From assembly GCF_003025615.1 (NCBI RefSeq), contig NZ_PYMJ01000001.1:310001-374000 (forward strand): a DNA stretch of 64,000 nucleotides, in the 5' to 3' direction. The translations under genes and the position numbers were made by a program. Numbering within the stretch: the stretch's first letter is position 1; every line of letters starts with the position of its first letter. Shown in pieces: positions 35,267-46,120 of this stretch. Below the pieces are notes generated by a model that was not told the origin of the DNA, did no database searches, and worked only from the letters and a program-made list of their open reading frames with translations. The stretch is from Photobacterium frigidiphilum (GTDB lineage: Bacteria > Pseudomonadota > Gammaproteobacteria > Enterobacterales > Vibrionaceae).

Positions 35267-37008
35267 TATGCCTCCTTGATTGCGCGTTCTAATTGCTGAT
35301 AACGATGCATCTCTGCATACCAAGCATCGTCTTTAATCAGGTTCTGATGTTTGCCTTGTTCAACAACCTGACCATGCTGCAACACTAAGATTTGATCTGC
35401 TTGTTCTAATGCAGTTAAACGGTGAGCAATCACTATCACTGTTTGCTTTGTTTTCGTTGCTTGTAAATTCTGCAAGATTGTATGTTCGGTTTTACCGTCA
35501 ACCGCAGACAGTGCATCGTCCAATACCAATATTTCTGCCTCAAGCAATAAGGCCCGTGCAATGGCAATACGCTGTTTTTGCCCACCAGACAGTGTGATCC
35601 CTTTTTCACCCACTAAGGTGTAATACCCTTCCGGAAATTGAAGAATATCGTCATCGATACACGCTAATTGTGCCGCATGGCGAATCTGCTCATGAGTGGC
35701 TTCAGGTCGACCAAGTGCAATGTTGTCAGCAATAGAACGAGAAAATAAAAATGGCGTTTGGCTCACTACAGCAAATCGACTGCGCCACTGATGTAAATCA
35801 GCCGCTTTTATTGATACATCTCCATACATAACCTGCCCATGCTGTAATTCTTGCTGACGCAGTAATAACGCCAGCAGTGTTGACTTACCACTGCCTATTG
35901 GCCCTGCAACACCCAGCATCTGCCCAGCACTTAAATCAAATAGGACGTGCTGCATTGCCGCTTGTTCTTGTTTGCCCCAATGAAATCGCTCAATATCCAC
36001 ATGCAATGTTTGGCCTGTCATTTCAAGGGTGTTTTCACCACTCACAATGCTCGGCTGTTGATCAAAGATGTGCTGCAAACGCTTTAAGGCTGCCGAACCT
36101 CGTTCTAGAATATTAAACACCCATGCCAGTGCTAACATTGGCCAGATCATTAACCCTTGGTAAAGCGTAAACGCGGTAAGATCCCCCAACGTCAGCCGAC
36201 CTTGCGACACCATATAACCGCCACCCGCAATACTGAGGAAAAAAGACATGCCAATCGTTAGCTGAATCACGGGATCAAATTTGGCATCGACCTGCTCTAC
36301 AGCCAAGTTTTTTTGCCCGACAGCGTCTACAACCGCGTCAAACTCCTGCTGTTGTCGCTGCTCTAAGCCAAACGCCCTGATCATTCTGACACCGTTCAAT
36401 GACTCTTGAGTTTTATCGGTAAGATCAGAAAATGCAGCTTGTGATTCAGAGAAACGTGTATGTAATTGTCGACCAAAACCAAAGACGATAAACGCCATAA
36501 TCGGCATAGGTAACAGAGCAAGAATGGTGAGTTCCCAGCTTAACTGCGTTGTCATTACCAGAATAACGGCTAACCCCATGATCAATGAATCTGCAGCAGT
36601 TAACACACCTTCACCTGCCGTCATGACTACGGCATTCACATCATTAGTTGAACGTGCCATTAAATCACCGGTTTTATAACGTTCAAAAAAAACGGGGGAA
36701 TGAGATGAAAAATGACGATAAAGCCTGTTGCGTAAGACGGTGCCTAACTTTGCCGCAGCACCAAACAACCACACTCGCCAGATAATGCGCAGCACATAAA
36801 CTAGGGTCCAGAGCACTACAATGCCCCCCAGCCACATGAACATCGTCGACGAACTCATATCACCCGATACGACGCCGTCCACAATCCAGCCAATTGCACG
36901 AGGAGGAAGCAACTCAAAGGCAGACACTAAACACAGAATAAAAATAGCACCACTATAACGGCGCCATTCCTGTCGAAAAAACCAACGGAGTTGCCAAAAA
37001 ACCTGCAT
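35266..37008 (-). CDS. mdlA: ABC exporter half-transporter MdlA
   Basis: 580 residues. Six-helix membrane domain, then ATPase with Walker A GPIGSGKS, signature LSGGQKQR, and Walker B ILVLDDALSAVD, in which the usual catalytic Glu is Asp. This marks the degenerate site in the heterodimer, while MdlB has a normal DEA. Coupled to mdlB by a 1-nt overlap. GGGAGG precedes the ATG. In E. coli decR-mdlA-mdlB are adjacent as here. Confidence 0.93.
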   Translation of the reverse strand: MQVFWQLRWFFRQEWRRYSGAIFILCLVSAFELLPPRAIGWIVDGVVSGDMSSSTMFMWLGGIVVLWTLVYVLRIIWRVWLFGAAAKLGTVLRNRLYRHFSSHSPVFFERYKTGDLMARSTNDVNAVVMTAGEGVLTAADSLIMGLAVILVMTTQLSWELTILALLPMPIMAFIVFGFGRQLHTRFSESQAAFSDLTDKTQESLNGVRMIRAFGLEQRQQQEFDAVVDAVGQKNLAVEQVDAKFDPVIQLTIGMSFFLSIAGGGYMVSQGRLTLGDLTAFTLYQGLMIWPMLALAWVFNILERGSAALKRLQHIFDQQPSIVSGENTLEMTGQTLHVDIERFHWGKQEQAAMQHVLFDLSAGQMLGVAGPIGSGKSTLLALLLRQQELQHGQVMYGDVSIKAADLHQWRSRFAVVSQTPFLFSRSIADNIALGRPEATHEQIRHAAQLACIDDDILQFPEGYYTLVGEKGITLSGGQKQRIAIARALLLEAEILVLDDALSAVDGKTEHTILQNLQATKTKQTVIVIAHRLTALEQADQILVLQHGQVVEQGKHQNLIKDDAWYAEMHRYQQLERAIKEA

Positions 37009-37323
37009 ATAGCCTCCCTAAATGGCTATGCTTTACCCACTTTAAATGGATACATAAACATCACCTTCAATCATTTAGCCCTTAACTAAATGCAAGGTAA
37101 GTAATAGATATAAAGTGAAATAAAAAACAAACTGATAACACCTATTTTCAAGATGTTAGAGGGGAATTCAACCACAATATAGTGGTCAAACTAAAAACAG
37201 AGGTTAATCCTGCCTGCGTTACAAGCAGGATCTAAAAGCATGTGCAATAAATCGACAACACGCTGAAACACCAGATTTATAGCCAGAGGTTTATAAACCG
37301 CCATAGCTTATAAAGACAATAGT
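37009..37323. other. Intergenic between mdlA and decR
   Basis: About 315 nt, AT-rich. Presumed mdlAB promoter and decR 3' end; I see no gene or clear terminator. Confidence 0.5.
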
Positions 37324-37788
37324 TTATAAAGGCAATGCGGTGGTATACTTCAGAGGCTCCATTGCAAACGTAGACGTCACATTGGTTAACCCTTCTATGC
37401 TGTTAACCAACTTTTTGTAAAAGTTATCAAATGCTGCCATATCAGCAACTTGTACCTTCATCATGTAATCATATTCGCCAGCCATGCGATAGAACTCCAT
37501 TACTTCTGGAAATTCAGACACAGTCTCGACAAAACAGTGATACCACTCTTTAGAGTGATTACTGGTTTTGATCTGCACGAATGCAGTAAATGATAACCCC
37601 AGCTTGATAGGATCAAGTAAAGCAACACGCTTACGGAGTATTCCACTTTCTTCCAATCGCTTAAGGCGTTTCCAGCAAGGTGTTGTTGTTAGGTTTACCG
37701 CTTCTGCTAAATCAGCTAAGGCCATTGTGCCATTTTGCTGCAACAACCGAAGCAATGTTTTGTCAACGTTATCTAAATTGTTCATCAC
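37324..37788 (-). CDS. decR: Lrp/AsnC-family regulator DecR-like
   Basis: 154 residues. N-terminal winged helix ([39 protein letters not shown]) and C-terminal RAM ligand domain ([23 protein letters not shown]). The TTTPCWKR recognition helix is as in DecR/YbaO. AAGGGA upstream. In E. coli DecR activates a cysteine-detoxifying desulfidase. Here it is divergent (177 bp) from a cysteine-synthase-like gene, suggesting that this is the local target with L-cysteine as effector. Confidence 0.85.
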   Translation of the reverse strand: MMNNLDNVDKTLLRLLQQNGTMALADLAEAVNLTTTPCWKRLKRLEESGILRKRVALLDPIKLGLSFTAFVQIKTSNHSKEWYHCFVETVSEFPEVMEFYRMAGEYDYMMKVQVADMAAFDNFYKKLVNSIEGLTNVTSTFAMEPLKYTTALPL

Positions 37789-37965
37789 TTTCCCTTAAGG
37801 CCCAAAATAGAGAATATATTTCTCCATTATGCGCGTTTTACAACAAACAAAGCAAAGCTTTTCCTCTCAAGTGCAGTACTATAATTCTAACAGAATAAAT
37901 AAGAATAATACTGGGTCACAAAATGAATAATTAAATCAGCCTAATCAAATATTTAAGGATATAAA

Positions 37966-39051
37966 ATGAATAACAAATTGCAGCCTAAAAGCCGAAATCC
38001 TCAATGGATAAATAGCGCCATTCGCAAAATTGAAGCCGACTACCAACGATCTGCTGATACGCATCTGATCAAGCTTGATATCGCTTGTTTAGAAGGCATC
38101 GATATTTATCTCAAAGATGAAAGCACTCACCCAACAGGCAGTCTTAAACACCGCTTGGCACGTTCATTGTTCTTATATGCGTTATGTAATGGCTGGATTA
38201 ATGAAGACACCACGATTATAGAATCATCATCAGGTAGCACTGCGGTATCTGAAGCCTATTTTGCACGCTTACTGGGTTTGCCCTTTATTGCTGTTGTTCC
38301 TCGTAAAACGGCTTGCAAGAAGATTGAACAAATTAAATTTTATGGGGGTCGTGCACATTTTGTCGATAGCCCCAATGCCATCTATGAAGAATCGCGTCGT
38401 CTGGCAAAAGATCTAAATGGCCATTATATGGATCAATTTACCTTTGCAGAGCGTGCCACTGACTGGCGTGGCAATAACAACATCGCAAACAGTATTTTTG
38501 AGCAAATGCAATTAGAAGAGCACCCTATCCCCACGTGGATCGTAATGAGCCCCGGTACGGGTGGTACATCTGCCACTATTGGCCGCTATATTCGCTACCA
38601 AATGCACGACACTAAATTATGTGTTGTCGACCCTGAAAACTCGGTATTCCACACCTATTTCAAAACCCGAGATCTTCATTTAACCGGTACGGTTGGAAGC
38701 CGTATTGAAGGCATTGGTCGTCCACGCGTAGAGCCTAGCTTTATTCCTGATGTTATCGACGAAATGCGCACAATTCCTGATGCCGCCAGTGTTGCCACTG
38801 TGCATTGGCTTGAAAAATTACTGGGGCGTAAAGCGGGCGCATCAACTGGTACCAACCTCTTTGGCGTATTGCAACTCGCGAGTGAAATGAAAACCCGTGG
38901 CGAAACAGGGTCTATCGTCACATTGCTTTGCGACAGCGGTGAACGCTACCTAGATACTTATTTTAACGCTGAATGGGTACAAGAAAACATCGGTGATATA
39001 TCACCTTACCTAGCCCAATTAGCAGCATTTGAACAAACAGGCACATTGTAA
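37966..39051 (+). CDS. PLP-dependent cysteine synthase/desulfhydrase-like enzyme
   Basis: 361 residues, fold-type II PLP enzyme. The Schiff-base lysine is Lys61 in PTGSLKHR; a [21 protein letters not shown] phosphate-cofactor and substrate loop and a [20 protein letters not shown]-phosphate-binding loop follow. It is longer than CysK (~310-320) and resembles the Cds1-type L-cysteine desulfhydrases. With the divergent DecR-like gene, cysteine breakdown to pyruvate, sulfide and ammonia is likely, but synthase activity cannot be excluded from sequence. Confidence 0.8.
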   Translation: MNNKLQPKSRNPQWINSAIRKIEADYQRSADTHLIKLDIACLEGIDIYLKDESTHPTGSLKHRLARSLFLYALCNGWINEDTTIIESSSGSTAVSEAYFARLLGLPFIAVVPRKTACKKIEQIKFYGGRAHFVDSPNAIYEESRRLAKDLNGHYMDQFTFAERATDWRGNNNIANSIFEQMQLEEHPIPTWIVMSPGTGGTSATIGRYIRYQMHDTKLCVVDPENSVFHTYFKTRDLHLTGTVGSRIEGIGRPRVEPSFIPDVIDEMRTIPDAASVATVHWLEKLLGRKAGASTGTNLFGVLQLASEMKTRGETGSIVTLLCDSGERYLDTYFNAEWVQENIGDISPYLAQLAAFEQTGTL

Positions 39052-39088
39052 ATTAGCAATTTATTTGCACTTTTTTCCGTACCCACTC

Positions 39089-39144
39089 TAGGGCGTGTTG
39101 ACGTTTCAAATTCTAGCCGAATCTTGAAACATCAACACGCCCTA
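39089..39144. repeat. Near-perfect 21-bp inverted repeat
   Basis: TAGGGCGTGTTGACGTTTCAA and TTGAAACATCAACACGCCCTA (one mismatch), 14-nt loop. Extends partly outward (GTACCCA…GGGTAC). Terminator-like position but without T-run; could be a small mobile or repeat element. Confidence 0.7.
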
Positions 39145-39226
39145 GGGTACGATAGCCGCTCATCTACATATTATTGAGTCGATACCGACTGTTTTTCGGT
39201 AAGGCTACAAATAAGGACACATTCCC

Positions 39227-39925
39227 ATGCGTAAAGCTGTTGTCGTATTCAGTGGTGGACAAGATTCCACAACTTGTCTGATCCAAGCCATTGAGAACTA
39301 CGACGAAGTGCATTGCATCACTTTTGATTATGGTCAGCGTCATAAGCTGGAAATTGAAGTGGCACAATCGATAACGAAAGAGTTGGGTATCACCGCCCAT
39401 AAAGTGATGGATGTTGGTTTGCTCAATGAACTGGCCATTAGCTCTTTAACTCGCGACAACATTGACGTTTCACATGAACTGCAAGCAAACGGGTTGCCTA
39501 ATTCATTTGTACCGGGCAGAAACATTTTATTTCTAACGTTATCTGGCATTTATGCATATCAGATTGGCGCTGAAGCCGTTATCACTGGTGTATGTGAAAC
39601 CGATTTTTCTGGTTACCCTGATTGCCGCGATGAATTTGTGAAATCCCTGAATCAATCATTGGTTTTGGGCATGGATCGCGCATTAAAGATCGAAACACCA
39701 CTGATGTGGCTAAACAAAGCTGAAACATGGGCATTAGCCGATCAATACAAGCAATTAGACTTTGTTCGCGAGAAAACCTTAACCTGTTATAACGGTATTA
39801 TTGGTGATGGTTGTGGCAATTGCCCGTCTTGCGACCTGCGCCGTGCAGGTTTAGAAGATTACTTAACGAATAAAGAAGCTATCATGGCAGATCTGGTGGT
39901 AAAGCAAGCTAAAGGGCAAGCTTAA
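39227..39925 (+). CDS. queC: 7-cyano-7-deazaguanine synthase
   Basis: 232 residues. ATP pyrophosphatase P-loop SGGQDS at 9-14; a zinc site with CGNCPSC near the C-terminus. QueC converts 7-carboxy-7-deazaguanine to preQ0 in queuosine synthesis. Lone gene, AAGGAC before the ATG. No preQ1 riboswitch seen upstream. Terminator follows. Confidence 0.95.
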   Translation: MRKAVVVFSGGQDSTTCLIQAIENYDEVHCITFDYGQRHKLEIEVAQSITKELGITAHKVMDVGLLNELAISSLTRDNIDVSHELQANGLPNSFVPGRNILFLTLSGIYAYQIGAEAVITGVCETDFSGYPDCRDEFVKSLNQSLVLGMDRALKIETPLMWLNKAETWALADQYKQLDFVREKTLTCYNGIIGDGCGNCPSCDLRRAGLEDYLTNKEAIMADLVVKQAKGQA

Positions 39926-39969
39926 TGTCGTCGGAATGAATGAAAACGTTTTAATTTACAAATAGATAC

Positions 39970-40000
39970 AAAAAACCGGAGCATAGACTCCGGTTTTTTA
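39970..40000. terminator. Bidirectional terminator of queC and prmB
   Basis: AAAAAACCGGAG / CTCCGGTTTTTT. Confidence 0.92.
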
Positions 40001-40037
40001 ATTCGACTACCATTCAGACGTAATCACTCTTACACGA

Positions 40038-40970
40038 TTAATCGCGGTACAGAGAGAACTCATCTTTACAGTCTAGTAACTGTTGGCGTGTCATCATGAA
40101 TACACCATGGCCACCATTAGCAAACTCAATCCAAGTAAATGGAATGTTTGGATATTCCTGCTCCATGTGAACCATAGAGTTACCCACTTCGCAGATCAGA
40201 ATACCATCGTCTTTCAGGTAATCTGGTGCATTGGCAAGAATACGACGAACCAGTTTCAAACCATCCGTACCTGCCGCTAAACCAAGCTCTGGCTCATGGC
40301 GGAATTCTTCGGGTAGATTGTCCATATCTTCCTGATCAACATAAGGAGGATTGGTTACAATCAGATCGTATTTATCTTTAGGTACATCACGTAATAGATC
40401 AGAGCGTAGCGGAATAACCTGCTGCTCTAAACCATGGTCGTGAATATTTTGCTCTGCTACTGCCAGTGCATCGATTGAAATATCAACCAGATCCACTTCT
40501 GCATCAGGGAATGCGTGTGCACAAGCAATACCAATACAACCACTACCTGTACACAAATCCATGATTCGTGTTGGTGCTTGTTGTAAAAACGGTTCAAATT
40601 GCGTTTCAATCAGTTCAGCAATCGGTGAGCGCGGTACAAGTACACGTTCATCAACGAAAAACTCTAAACCACAGAAGTACGCTTTGTTTGTCATGTATGA
40701 CACTGGTGTACGGTCATTAATACGACGAATAACACGTTCAACTACACGTAAACGCTCACTGCTCGTCAGGCGTGAAAAACGCACTTCTGACGGAATATCA
40801 AGTGGTAAATACAGTGTTGGAAGTACAAGCTGAACAGCTTCATCCCACGCATTATCTGTACCATGACCATAAAAAAGACCAGCAGCATTGAAACGGCTGA
40901 CAGTCCAACGTAGCATGTCTTGCAAAGTGTGAAGTTCATTGACAGCTTCGTCGACAAAAATCTTATCCAA
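40038..40970 (-). CDS. prmB: Ribosomal protein L3 N5-glutamine methyltransferase
   Basis: 310 residues. SAM-binding [15 protein letters not shown] and the glutamine-binding NPPY ([10 protein letters not shown]) are present; N-terminal helical domain as in PrmB/HemK. It methylates Gln in uL3. The start codon is TTG at 40970, preceded by GGAGG at 6 nt; no ATG has a comparable ribosome site. Divergent from smrB, as in E. coli. Confidence 0.93.
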   Translation of the reverse strand: MDKIFVDEAVNELHTLQDMLRWTVSRFNAAGLFYGHGTDNAWDEAVQLVLPTLYLPLDIPSEVRFSRLTSSERLRVVERVIRRINDRTPVSYMTNKAYFCGLEFFVDERVLVPRSPIAELIETQFEPFLQQAPTRIMDLCTGSGCIGIACAHAFPDAEVDLVDISIDALAVAEQNIHDHGLEQQVIPLRSDLLRDVPKDKYDLIVTNPPYVDQEDMDNLPEEFRHEPELGLAAGTDGLKLVRRILANAPDYLKDDGILICEVGNSMVHMEQEYPNIPFTWIEFANGGHGVFMMTRQQLLDCKDEFSLYRD

Positions 40971-41023
40971 AATAGCCTCCGAAAAACGCTACAATACCGC
41001 CATACAGATGTTGGAATTTCATT

Positions 41024-41554
41024 ATGAGTAAAAAAAATCCTAACTTAGAAGATGAGTTGTCACTCTTCCAAGATGCGGTAAAAGGCGTAAAAAAGTTCAC
41101 GCATGATACCATAATCACGCGGCGCCAACAGAACTCAAAGGTTGATAAAGCCAAGGTCTCGAGCAAAGAAACCCAAAACCACGAGTTTTATTTCTCTGAT
41201 GAGTTTGAACCGCACCTAAATGAGCATGGCCCTACCCAATATGCGCGTACTGGTGTGTCTAAATATGAAGTGAAAAAGTTACGACGTGGTATCTATGTAC
41301 CAGATATGTATTTAGATATGCACGGTATGACACAACAAGAAGCAAAACGCGAGTTAGCCGCGATGCTAGCTGCTTGCATTAAAGAGAGTGTATCTTGTGC
41401 CTGTGTAATGCACGGCATTGGTAAGCATATACTTAAAAAGAAAGCACCCTTGTGGTTGGCACAACACCCAGATGTAATGGCATTTCACCAAGCGCCTTTA
41501 GAGTTTGGTGGCAACGGTGCATTGTTAGTCTTAATTGATATACCTGAACGCTAA
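41024..41554 (+). CDS. smrB: Ribosome rescue endonuclease SmrB
   Basis: 176 residues. Basic N-terminal extension, then an Smr domain with LDMHGMTQQEAKRELA, the GIGKHILKKKAP glycine-rich segment and GGNGALLVLID. SmrB cuts mRNA between collided ribosomes. Divergent from prmB with about 50 bp between. Confidence 0.92.
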   Translation: MSKKNPNLEDELSLFQDAVKGVKKFTHDTIITRRQQNSKVDKAKVSSKETQNHEFYFSDEFEPHLNEHGPTQYARTGVSKYEVKKLRRGIYVPDMYLDMHGMTQQEAKRELAAMLAACIKESVSCACVMHGIGKHILKKKAPLWLAQHPDVMAFHQAPLEFGGNGALLVLIDIPER

Positions 41555-41656
41555 GTGCAGGCTATATACATTCAATACACAATTAACCCCCAGACTGAAC
41601 AGCTATCGATTCGAGTGTTGTTGTCTGGGCGTTATCGCACCAAAAAATAACGCTTA

Positions 41657-42022
41657 TTAATACGTATATCTCGCTAATGAGCCTACATTAATAACCTGAC
41701 CCTCTTGAATCAGCGTTACTTCACCACTCTCACAAATCTGCATCCGCGTTTTCACTGATGATTCACTGTAATAATGCTCACAAGAGCCATTACGTGCACT
41801 ATCGATACGTGAAAATATAGTAATTGAACCCGCAACCATTAACCCACCCGGTGACGCAAAAGTCAGCGTACTACCCGACGTAGAAATGCGCATCTCTTCA
41901 CTAATACCATTCGCCCATTTAATGGCACCATTCGCATTAATCGTTGGTTTTTGAGGACCACCCTGAACACAACCGACAAGTAGTGCAGCACTAACAACTG
42001 CTAATATTTTTGTTTTCAACAT
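41657..42022 (-). CDS. Small lipoprotein, unknown
   Basis: 121 residues from the ATG at 42022; earlier in-frame start would place the signal peptide internally. Lipobox LVGC (Cys17 approximately) then a Gly/Pro-rich linker and a beta-rich domain with ISTSGSTLTFASPGGLMVAGSITIF and two cysteines (CEHYYSES … MQICESG) likely forming a disulfide. No family recognised. Between smrB and sixA. Confidence 0.65.
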   Translation of the reverse strand: MLKTKILAVVSAALLVGCVQGGPQKPTINANGAIKWANGISEEMRISTSGSTLTFASPGGLMVAGSITIFSRIDSARNGSCEHYYSESSVKTRMQICESGEVTLIQEGQVINVGSLARYTY

Positions 42023-42175
42023 TACCGTTTCTTCTATTTCAAATTGGGTATAAAAGTAGTGTTCATTGAATGGGCTCAAGAAAGCGGCAAAACAATGCAC
42101 TTATGATTAGCTACAGCAAGAAGTGTTCCATTTAGCCATATCATGAAATGGGACTGCATAATTGCGATAACACAC

Positions 42176-42212
42176 GTAAAAAGCGCCAATTCCTCATTAG
42201 AATCAGCGCCTT
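42176..42212 (-). terminator. Terminator of sixA
   Basis: On the minus strand GCGCTGATTC / GAATTGGCGC with two wobble pairs, followed by TTTTT. Confidence 0.7.
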
Positions 42213-42237
42213 ATAATATTAACTTCTTATCTGTTAT

Positions 42238-42708
42238 TTATACAGGCACATCTTGCCATAAAAATTCAGCCACCTCGGTATCAGGATCGTAGTCAATAGC
42301 GGCAATCGCTGACGTTCTAAACATGGGAGGTTGTATACCCGCAACGATATCTGCCGTTAGGTATCCGACAAGAGGAAGATGAGATATCAACATCACGGTT
42401 TCAGGTCGTTCAATTGCAATCAACGCTTTAAGATAAGCAGCAACATCTTCTGAGTCACCATAAGGCGTAATGTTATCAGCCGTTACCACTTTCTTCGCTT
42501 CGGGTAACTCGGCGGTCATAACTTGCCACGTTTGCTGCGCGCGCAGGTATGGGCTAACCCAAACCAGATCGAGGTTGCCTTCTAAATGCGTTGCTAACTG
42601 GCTCGCTACCTGCTTAGATTGCTGCTCGCCTCGTGTAGTTAAAGGGCGTTCAGCGTCACTCGGGGCAAAGTTTTGAGCTTCACCGTGCCGCATGATAAAA
42701 ATTCGCAT
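42238..42708 (-). CDS. sixA: Phosphohistidine phosphatase
   Basis: 156 residues. Histidine phosphatase motif MRHGEAQ with His8, second His in ISHLPLVG. SixA dephosphorylates the PTS protein NPr (and formerly ArcB His-717). Position near the fad and peptidase genes matches other vibrios and E. coli (sixA–fadJ). Confidence 0.92.
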   Translation of the reverse strand: MRIFIMRHGEAQNFAPSDAERPLTTRGEQQSKQVASQLATHLEGNLDLVWVSPYLRAQQTWQVMTAELPEAKKVVTADNITPYGDSEDVAAYLKALIAIERPETVMLISHLPLVGYLTADIVAGIQPPMFRTSAIAAIDYDPDTEVAEFLWQDVPV

Positions 42709-43186
42709 GTATCTTCTTATCCAATTATGAATATCTGACGCTATGCTAGCAATTTCAACTAACTCAGCATAGCCATTCGAGCAATTCTATTGTCATTCCG
42801 TGACAGTGGGATCACTCCCTATATTGACTACTGCCACCATAGTAATACCAGTCTAGACAAGTATCTGATCATCCTCGCTGGTTAAAATTACTTATAACGG
42901 CGTTAGAAACTTGGTAATTAGAACCACTAGTTACTGCAATTCCTGCCTTGTTATTATCAATTTTTCCTACGCAATTATCTGACCATTTACTTTCTTTCTT
43001 TTCTATACTCAATAATTGGATCAGATTGATCACTGCTCTAACACGCATGCCTTTTATTTCATCACTTTTTATCGATTCAGCTGATTTAACATATAGATAA
43101 ATAAGATAATTAGACGTATTTCCAATTTGCCAGCTTGCTGTATGAGGGTCATAATTACTTCATTCCCTTTGAAAAAGGTTCTTCCT
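42709..43186. other. Intergenic between sixA and the peptidase gene
   Basis: Divergent promoter region of about 480 nt; AT-rich, without gene or clear motif. Confidence 0.5.
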
Positions 43187-45952
43187 GTGCACATTAGCCC
43201 CAACGACCATAAGCAGTACCGCTATTTGACCTTAGCTAATGAGCTCAAGGTACTTTTAGTGCACGATGCAGATGCACCACGCTCAGCAGCAGCGTTATCT
43301 GTTCAGATAGGTCACTTTGATGATCCTGATGATAGACAAGGGATGGCACATTTTCTTGAGCACATGCTGTTTTTAGGGACCGAAAAGTACCCCCGTATCG
43401 GTGAATTTCAAACATTCATAAACCGGAGTGGCGGCAGCAATAATGCTTGGACTGGCACAGAAAATACGACATTTTTCTTTGAAGTTAGTCCCCATGCGTT
43501 TGAAGAAGGATTAGATCGCTTTGGTCAATTTTTCACCGCGCCATTATTTAATGAAGAAGCCGTCGACAAAGAACGTCAAGCTGTTGATTCTGAATACAAA
43601 TTAAAACTAAACGATGACGTACGACGCCTTTATCAAGTACATAAAGAAACCATTAACCCCAGCCACCCTTTCACTAAGTTTTCTGTGGGTGACTTAACCA
43701 CGCTGGATGATCGAAATAATACGTCGATCCGAGATGATCTATTACATTTTTATCAAACGCATTATTCAGCAAACCGAATGGGTTTAGTGCTGTTAGGCTC
43801 CCAGTCGCTAGATGAGTTAGAAGCATATGCTCACGACTTTTTCAGCCATATCAATAACACGGGATTAGCCAAGCCTGATATACCGGTACCACTTGTAACC
43901 GAAAAAGAAGCAAAACAATTTATTCAGATTGAGCCAATAAAAGATATTCGTAAACTAACACTATCTTTTACCATGCCATCAGTCGATGCCTACTATCAGC
44001 AAAAACCATTGTCATACATCGCCCATATGTTGGGTAATGAAGGCACTGGCAGCTTGATGTCCGTCTTAAAAAGTCGAGAATTGATTAATACTTTATCTGC
44101 CGGTGGTGGTGTCAATGGCAGTAATTTTCGCGAATTTACCATCAGCTTAAACTTAACACTCAAAGGTCTTGAGCATACCGATGATATTGTTAAGTCTGTC
44201 TTCCAATACATTGCATTAATACAACAACAAGGCATGGAAGAGTGGCGTTATGAAGAAAAAAAATCGGTTTTAGAATTGGCATTCCGTTATCAAGAAAAAA
44301 GTCGCCCACTTGATACGGTAAGCTATTTAGTCATGAACTTACTGCATTATGCACCGGATGATGTCATCTACGGTGATTACATGATGGCTGGCTATAATGA
44401 ACCATTAATTCGCGATCTACTTGCCTACTTACGCCCAGAAAATATGCGATTAGTGTTAGCAGCCCAAGGTCAACATTACGATCAAACGGCACAATGGTAT
44501 GCCACGCCCTACTCCGTAACACCGTTCACTGACAAACAATTAGCTAACTGGACGAATGTTACTCTCGACCCTGAGCATCTTTTGTCAGAGAAAAACCCGT
44601 ATCTTTGTGAGCGCCTTACCCCTCATGAACTCGCACCTGAATCAGAATTACCGCCACAATTAATTCAAGACTTACCCGGTTTCCGTCTTTGGTATAAGCA
44701 AGAGCATGATTTTCGTGTACCGAAAGGGGTTATTTACGTTGCTATCGATAGCCCTCACGCAGTTAACTCTCCTCGTAACATTGTCAAAACACGCTTATGT
44801 GTAGAGATGCTACTCGAGGCGATAAACGAAAAAGCCTACCCCGCTGAAATTGCTGGTATGTCATATAATTTATACGCACATCAAGGTGGTGTAACACTGC
44901 AACTGTCTGGTTTCAGTGAAAAACAACCCTTATTAATGAAGTTAATATTGGAATGTTTTGCCAGCCGTACATTCGATGAAAAGCGTTTTAATAATATCAA
45001 AGCACAAATGTTACGTAACTGGCGTAATGCGGCAGAAGATAAGCCTATCTCGCAGCTTTTTAATGAGCTTACAGGCTTACTTCAGCCCAACAATCCGCCT
45101 TACCCGGTATTGATTGAAGCGCTTGAGTCTATCGATGTTGATGAGCTTCCAGTTTTTGTTGAATCAATGTTTGCAGAGCTGCACATTGATACCTTCGTTT
45201 ACGGAAACTGGTTAAAAGAAGACACGCTACAATTAGCTGAAATACTCAAAGATGCATTCCGTGTTACCGATCAGCTTTATGGTGAGTCTCAGCGACCATT
45301 GGTTCAACTTAATAAATCAGGTACTTTAAATTACGAGATCAATGGCAAGCATGCCGATTCTGCTATTTTAATGTATTACCAATCGCGCGAAGTTTCCCCA
45401 CGAAAAATAGCGGTATACACGTTAGCCAATCATCTAATGTCGACCACCTTTTTTCATGAATTAAGAACGAAACAGCAGTTAGGCTATATGGTCGGTACAG
45501 CCAATTTACCCCTAAATCGCCACCCCGGATTAATTTTATATATCCAGTCCCCGGTTGCTGGGCCATTGCTGTTATCTGAAGCTATCGACGATTTTACCAA
45601 TGCCTTCTCGCTCGTATTATTAGAGCTCAATGAAGAACAATGGCAAGCGAGTAAACAAGGATTAATCGCACAAATTTCAGAACCTGATACTAACCTTCGC
45701 AGCCGTGCTCAGCGTTTTTGGGTCAGTATTGGTAATAAGGACGAAACATTTAGCCAGCGTAAAAAAGTGATTGAAGCACTCAAGAACCTAAACCGTGCCG
45801 ATATGGTCCGATTTATCGTCGAGATTGTAAAACCACGTACCGCAAACCGTTTAGTGATGCATTACCAAGGCCAAGCACATCAAAACCTTGAACCGTTGGA
45901 TGTAGGTCAACCCATTGAATCAATAACTGAGTTCCAGCAAAACGCACGTTAA
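43187..45952 (+). CDS. Insulinase/protease III-like zinc peptidase (M16)
   Basis: 921 residues if started at the GTG at 43187 with AAAGG about 8 nt upstream; this puts HISPNDHKQYRYLTLAN at the N-terminus, as in relatives. Inverted zinc motif HFLEH (His55, Glu58, His59) with the third ligand Glu in EEAVDKERQAVDSEYK. No signal peptide with this start, so probably cytoplasmic; the upstream extension to 43127 would add a weak hydrophobic stretch. Cleaves small peptides. The full four-domain length is normal. Terminator follows. Confidence 0.9.
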   Translation: MHISPNDHKQYRYLTLANELKVLLVHDADAPRSAAALSVQIGHFDDPDDRQGMAHFLEHMLFLGTEKYPRIGEFQTFINRSGGSNNAWTGTENTTFFFEVSPHAFEEGLDRFGQFFTAPLFNEEAVDKERQAVDSEYKLKLNDDVRRLYQVHKETINPSHPFTKFSVGDLTTLDDRNNTSIRDDLLHFYQTHYSANRMGLVLLGSQSLDELEAYAHDFFSHINNTGLAKPDIPVPLVTEKEAKQFIQIEPIKDIRKLTLSFTMPSVDAYYQQKPLSYIAHMLGNEGTGSLMSVLKSRELINTLSAGGGVNGSNFREFTISLNLTLKGLEHTDDIVKSVFQYIALIQQQGMEEWRYEEKKSVLELAFRYQEKSRPLDTVSYLVMNLLHYAPDDVIYGDYMMAGYNEPLIRDLLAYLRPENMRLVLAAQGQHYDQTAQWYATPYSVTPFTDKQLANWTNVTLDPEHLLSEKNPYLCERLTPHELAPESELPPQLIQDLPGFRLWYKQEHDFRVPKGVIYVAIDSPHAVNSPRNIVKTRLCVEMLLEAINEKAYPAEIAGMSYNLYAHQGGVTLQLSGFSEKQPLLMKLILECFASRTFDEKRFNNIKAQMLRNWRNAAEDKPISQLFNELTGLLQPNNPPYPVLIEALESIDVDELPVFVESMFAELHIDTFVYGNWLKEDTLQLAEILKDAFRVTDQLYGESQRPLVQLNKSGTLNYEINGKHADSAILMYYQSREVSPRKIAVYTLANHLMSTTFFHELRTKQQLGYMVGTANLPLNRHPGLILYIQSPVAGPLLLSEAIDDFTNAFSLVLLELNEEQWQASKQGLIAQISEPDTNLRSRAQRFWVSIGNKDETFSQRKKVIEALKNLNRADMVRFIVEIVKPRTANRLVMHYQGQAHQNLEPLDVGQPIESITEFQQNAR

Positions 45953-46031
45953 AGTTAGCCTACTTTTACAGCCTTCATTACGGTATTTATGCAATAATTA
46001 ATACGTATATAGAAGGGTATAAGCACTTATA

Positions 46032-46070
46032 AAAAAGGTCTGCCGTTATAAGAAACAAGGCAGACCTTTT
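46032..46070. terminator. Bidirectional terminator
   Basis: AAAAGGTCTGCC / GGCAGACCTTTT between the convergent peptidase and fadJ genes. Confidence 0.88.
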
Positions 46071-46120
46071 ACATCCACATTTTAAATAACAAAGTGGCGC
46101 ATATTCAGACAATACAGATG

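Noticed and set aside
39150..39226. preQ1 riboswitch ahead of queC
   Set aside because: Short leader without the expected pseudoknot sequences.
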